A stretch of DNA of 64,000 bases, from assembly GCF_947623445.1 (NCBI RefSeq), contig NC_135240.1, forward strand, positions 4,340,001 to 4,404,000, written 5' to 3'. This document shows, piece by piece, positions 61,601 to 64,000 of the stretch. Each line of letters starts with the position of its first letter. The first letter of the stretch is position 1. The stretch is from Clavelina lepadiformis. Taxonomy: Eukaryota; Chordata; Ascidiacea; Aplousobranchia; Clavelinidae. A model generated the notes under the pieces. It saw nothing but the letters and a program-made list of their open reading frames with translations. It was not told where the DNA came from and made no database searches. A program made the translations under genes and the position numbers.

Positions 61601-64000
61601 TATTAGTTTCATGAAATATTTAATCTCAATTTTTAACGCTGCTTGGATGTCAGGGCAAAGAAACTGGAGACAAGGTAACTGGAGAGATCTCCTTTGATGA
61701 CGACATTCGCTTTATTTGGTGTTAATGACGTCGTTTTGCTTGTAGTTGAAAGAATCGATAAAGACTGCGTTTGGGAGGAGAAAGTCTCGACCGAACCTGA
61801 ACGGCGAGCTCGAGGTCCATGAAGGAGGGAAGATAGAAGAGTGAGCGAGACAGCAGCCTCAATTTCGTCATAATGACGTTGTCAGTAATGACCTCATCGT
61901 TTTTTAGAGAGGATGAGTCGGAGGTTGTGACTCAGCTGAAAGAGGAGTTACTGAGGAAGGAGCGGAAATTGACAGACATCAGGTTGGAGGCTCTCACCTC
62001 CCAGCACCAGCTCCACCAGATGCAGGACGCCATGCACAGGATGCGGGTACGTCACTTCCGGGGCTTCCAACTCATTTCTCTGACGTTTCTCAATAAATAA
62101 TCTTGCAGAGCGAGATGGAAACACTGCGTCAGGAGAACGAGAGGTTAAGCAGATTGGGACTTTCCCCACACAACCGTGACGTCAGCTCGCCGAACAACCA
62201 CAACTTCATCCCCAGATATCGTGGTGTGTGACGTCACTTTGTTCAAATAGCTTTCAACAAAAAACTTTGATGCTTGTTCTATAATTAATTCATGACGTCA
62301 TCACTGCTTTTTAGATCCAACAATGGTTAATGGTGACGTTAGAATGAAGGTAACGGTCGAATACCCGCAGCACGTGATCCACAATGACACGGATGAGCGA
62401 TCAGACAATCAGACGACCTTGGGCTTTTGTCTTGTGGCTCGGCCAATCACCTGGCAGCAATTGGACAAGAAAATTCAAACTCTATTCGAGGTTGGCACCG
62501 GCCTGCCATCTAGCGGTTGTAAAGATCATGACGTAGGAATATTCCGAGTTTGGCGGTTTTGTTAAAACCATTTTCCTTCTTTAGACTTTCTGTCAGAGGA
62601 TAGACCCGACGTCTGGCCTGGGACTTTGTTCTGCCGCCATCACGTCGTATAAAATCGGGGAGGCAGTCAGGCATGTCGGAGGGGAAGCCCCGGAACTGCT
62701 TCCGTGCGGATATATCATTGGGAACGTCGACACCATCGTGGTGAGACTGCGCGGTGAGTGTGCGCCGAGTGCTTGATATCTCGCTGTGATAGTGTCAGGT
62801 GGCGCTAGTCAAGCGTGGGAATATACCTGAACCAGGAAGTTGCCTATTTAGACGGAAGTGAGGGCTCGCTGGAGTCCCTGGCGCTGGAGTTGCTGATAGA
62901 CCATGAGACGATGAAGCGATATGCGCAGCTGGTGCTCGATCACGGCCGCGTCATGCTCTGTGGCCCGGCAGGCACTGGCAAGTCGAGCCTGGCCAACAGA
63001 CTGGCCGAGCACGTGGTGCGGAGGATCCCGAAGGCGTCAGGTCGAGGCGCAATTGTCAGACTCGACCTCAAGCATCGAAGCGAGAACGTAAGTTCTTATC
63101 TTTTGGTGGAAGTTTAGTGCATCATCAGTGAAAGGCTCCCCCTTGTGTCCAGGATGTTGCTGAGTATCTTCATCAGTTGTCGGAGGACTGCAGCAAGCCT
63201 GAGAGCTGCGGGAGAGAGATCCCTGTCATTCTTGTCCTGGATGACGTCCACAGATCCTCCAGGCTCCGTGAAGCGTTTCTTCCCCTTCTTACCACTGCCG
63301 CGCACTCCCAGCTTCCCTACCTGATAGGTGAGTCCTTTCGTGATGACAGCATCCGGTAAATTCATCTCACTTCCTCTCTCCTCCAGGAGTCGCTCAGCAG
63401 AACTGCGCATCCGGACTCGACCTTCATCAGGAGTTCCGCTGGATCCTCTGCTCCACGCACTCCCCTCCGGTCAGTACCTTCCTGGAGAGGTCCCTGAAGC
63501 GATACTTGCTATCATCCAGCAATCCCGATGACGTCATGAATCGCGTCGTCGAGTGGATTCCGCGATGTTGGCGGCATGTCAACAAATGCATCGAGACCCA
63601 CAACTCTGCTGATGTCACATTGGGTAGGTCACATATATCTAGAACTGAATGAATTTTTACTCCAATACGTCACAATGCATTAATTACGTCACAGGGCCAC
63701 GCATTTTCGCCAGTTGTCCCATGGACGTCACTTCCGCAAAGACATGGTTCACTGATTTGTGGAACTTCAGCGTCATTCCTTACATCATATCCGCTGTTAA
63801 ACAAGGAAGTAAAACCAACACCAACCAGTGGACTGACCCCACACAATGGGTTAAAGAAAGGTGAGATAGGTTCATGTCTTGTGACGTTGTAATGACGTTA
63901 TAAGTAACAATGAGTTTATTTGTAGTTGGCCGTGGCCAGATTCCTGTGAATTGCTCTCTATACGACCGGAAGATGTCGCCGTTGAATCGAAACAAAGTGA
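49610..64000 (+). CDS. NAV: Neuron navigator (NAV2/NAV3, unc-53 type), 3' end beyond window
   Basis: Large cytoskeletal protein of microtubule plus ends and axon guidance. Exons: 49610-49672, 51364-51534, 51604-51676, 51749-51842, 51938-52029, 52083-~52250, 52316-52417, 52614-53093, 53289-53420, 53733-53856, 53967-54101, 54166-54356, 54427-54491, 54549-54649, 54869-55057, 55143-55266, 57231-57302, 58909-59077, 59153-59228, 59287-59379, 59440-59507, 59616-59711, 59811-59946, 60019-60078, 60146-60428, 60492-60564, 60635-60734, 60809-60852, 60919-60942, 61056-61118, 61251-61398, 61454-61575, 61654-61674, 61746-61840, 61908-62046, 62109-62223, 62315-62490, 62585-62753, 62852-63087, 63153-63327, 63387-63623, 63695-63860, 63926-64000+. 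About 1845 aa are visible. Calponin homology domain ~22-135 (IYTDWANQHLERTG), WRSKSMNVKH, ADLRQNLEETMSSLR, YRSLPRP, coiled coils (~1220-1270 and ~1350-1400), and an AAA ATPase with Walker A GPAGTGKS (~1598) and Walker B VILVLDD. The first exon is inferred from phase and position. Confidence 0.94.
55267..57230 (+). other. NAV intron with no other gene seen
   Basis: Intron of about 2 kb between the exon encoding YVSEGDVIAPM and the exon encoding YVSDGAILDDD. It is rich in TGACGT-type motifs. A 71-codon frame near 56735 has no support as a gene. Confidence 0.6.
57303..58908 (+). other. NAV intron with no other gene seen
   Basis: Intron of 1.6 kb before the exon encoding FDDASSVSSDISD. An 85-codon frame at 57895 shows no domain. 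Nothing else noted. Confidence 0.6.

Overview
This window is animal (eukaryotic) DNA: AT-rich, with GT-AG introns that are mostly short, gene families found only in animals, and DNA-transposon fossils. The compact introns, closely spaced genes, chordate-type neuronal genes and dense TGACGTCA-type palindromes suggest a tunicate, probably Ciona. The species is an inference. I traced exons by eye and checked that reading phases join across introns; nothing was confirmed with transcripts.

Layout. 1.6-4.5 kb (-): nucleoporin Nup54, 13 exons. 6.3-9.0 kb (-): vesicular GABA/glycine transporter SLC32A1 (VGAT), 6 exons. 11.2-17.4 kb (-): a large nuclear protein ending in a bHLH-zipper that resembles MGA; its 5' end is unresolved. 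19.2-22.1 kb: an internally deleted hAT transposon and a hAT-type MITE. 22.8-23.4 kb (-): a small two-exon gene I do not recognise. 26.2-28.0 kb: a decayed piggyBac element carrying a nested hAT-type MITE. 29.0-29.2 kb (+): SCOC. 30.0-32.6 kb (-): a small secreted protein with a CRIM1-like cysteine motif and one EGF module. 34.9-35.6 kb (-): a type I membrane protein with one BCMA/TACI-like cysteine-rich domain. 35.9-40.0 kb (-): a FAM47E-like gene whose stop codon lies only 222 bp upstream of that receptor's start codon, so the two may form an operon. 40.0-49.6 kb: long intergenic stretch with two MITEs, a frameshifted ORF and a palindrome. 49.6 kb to the window end (+): a neuron navigator (NAV/unc-53) gene, 43 exons traced, lacking only the extreme C-terminus.

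How the genes relate. Apart from the FAM47E-like/receptor pair, I see no functional cluster. VGAT (inhibitory transmitter loading) and NAV (axon guidance, microtubule tips) are both neuronal, while Nup54 and SCOC are housekeeping. The mobile elements are concentrated between 19 and 28 kb, where the TGACGTCA palindromes are scarce. Those palindromes are frequent in the gene-rich and neuronal flanks.

Most unusual items: the BCMA/TACI-like receptor in a possible operon; the CRIM1-motif/EGF secreted protein; the MGA-like gene without a visible T-box; a 36-bp piece of that gene's coding exon repeated 7.5 kb away at 35/36 identity; tandemly duplicated FG exons in Nup54; and five hAT-type insertions, four with exact 8-bp target-site duplications.
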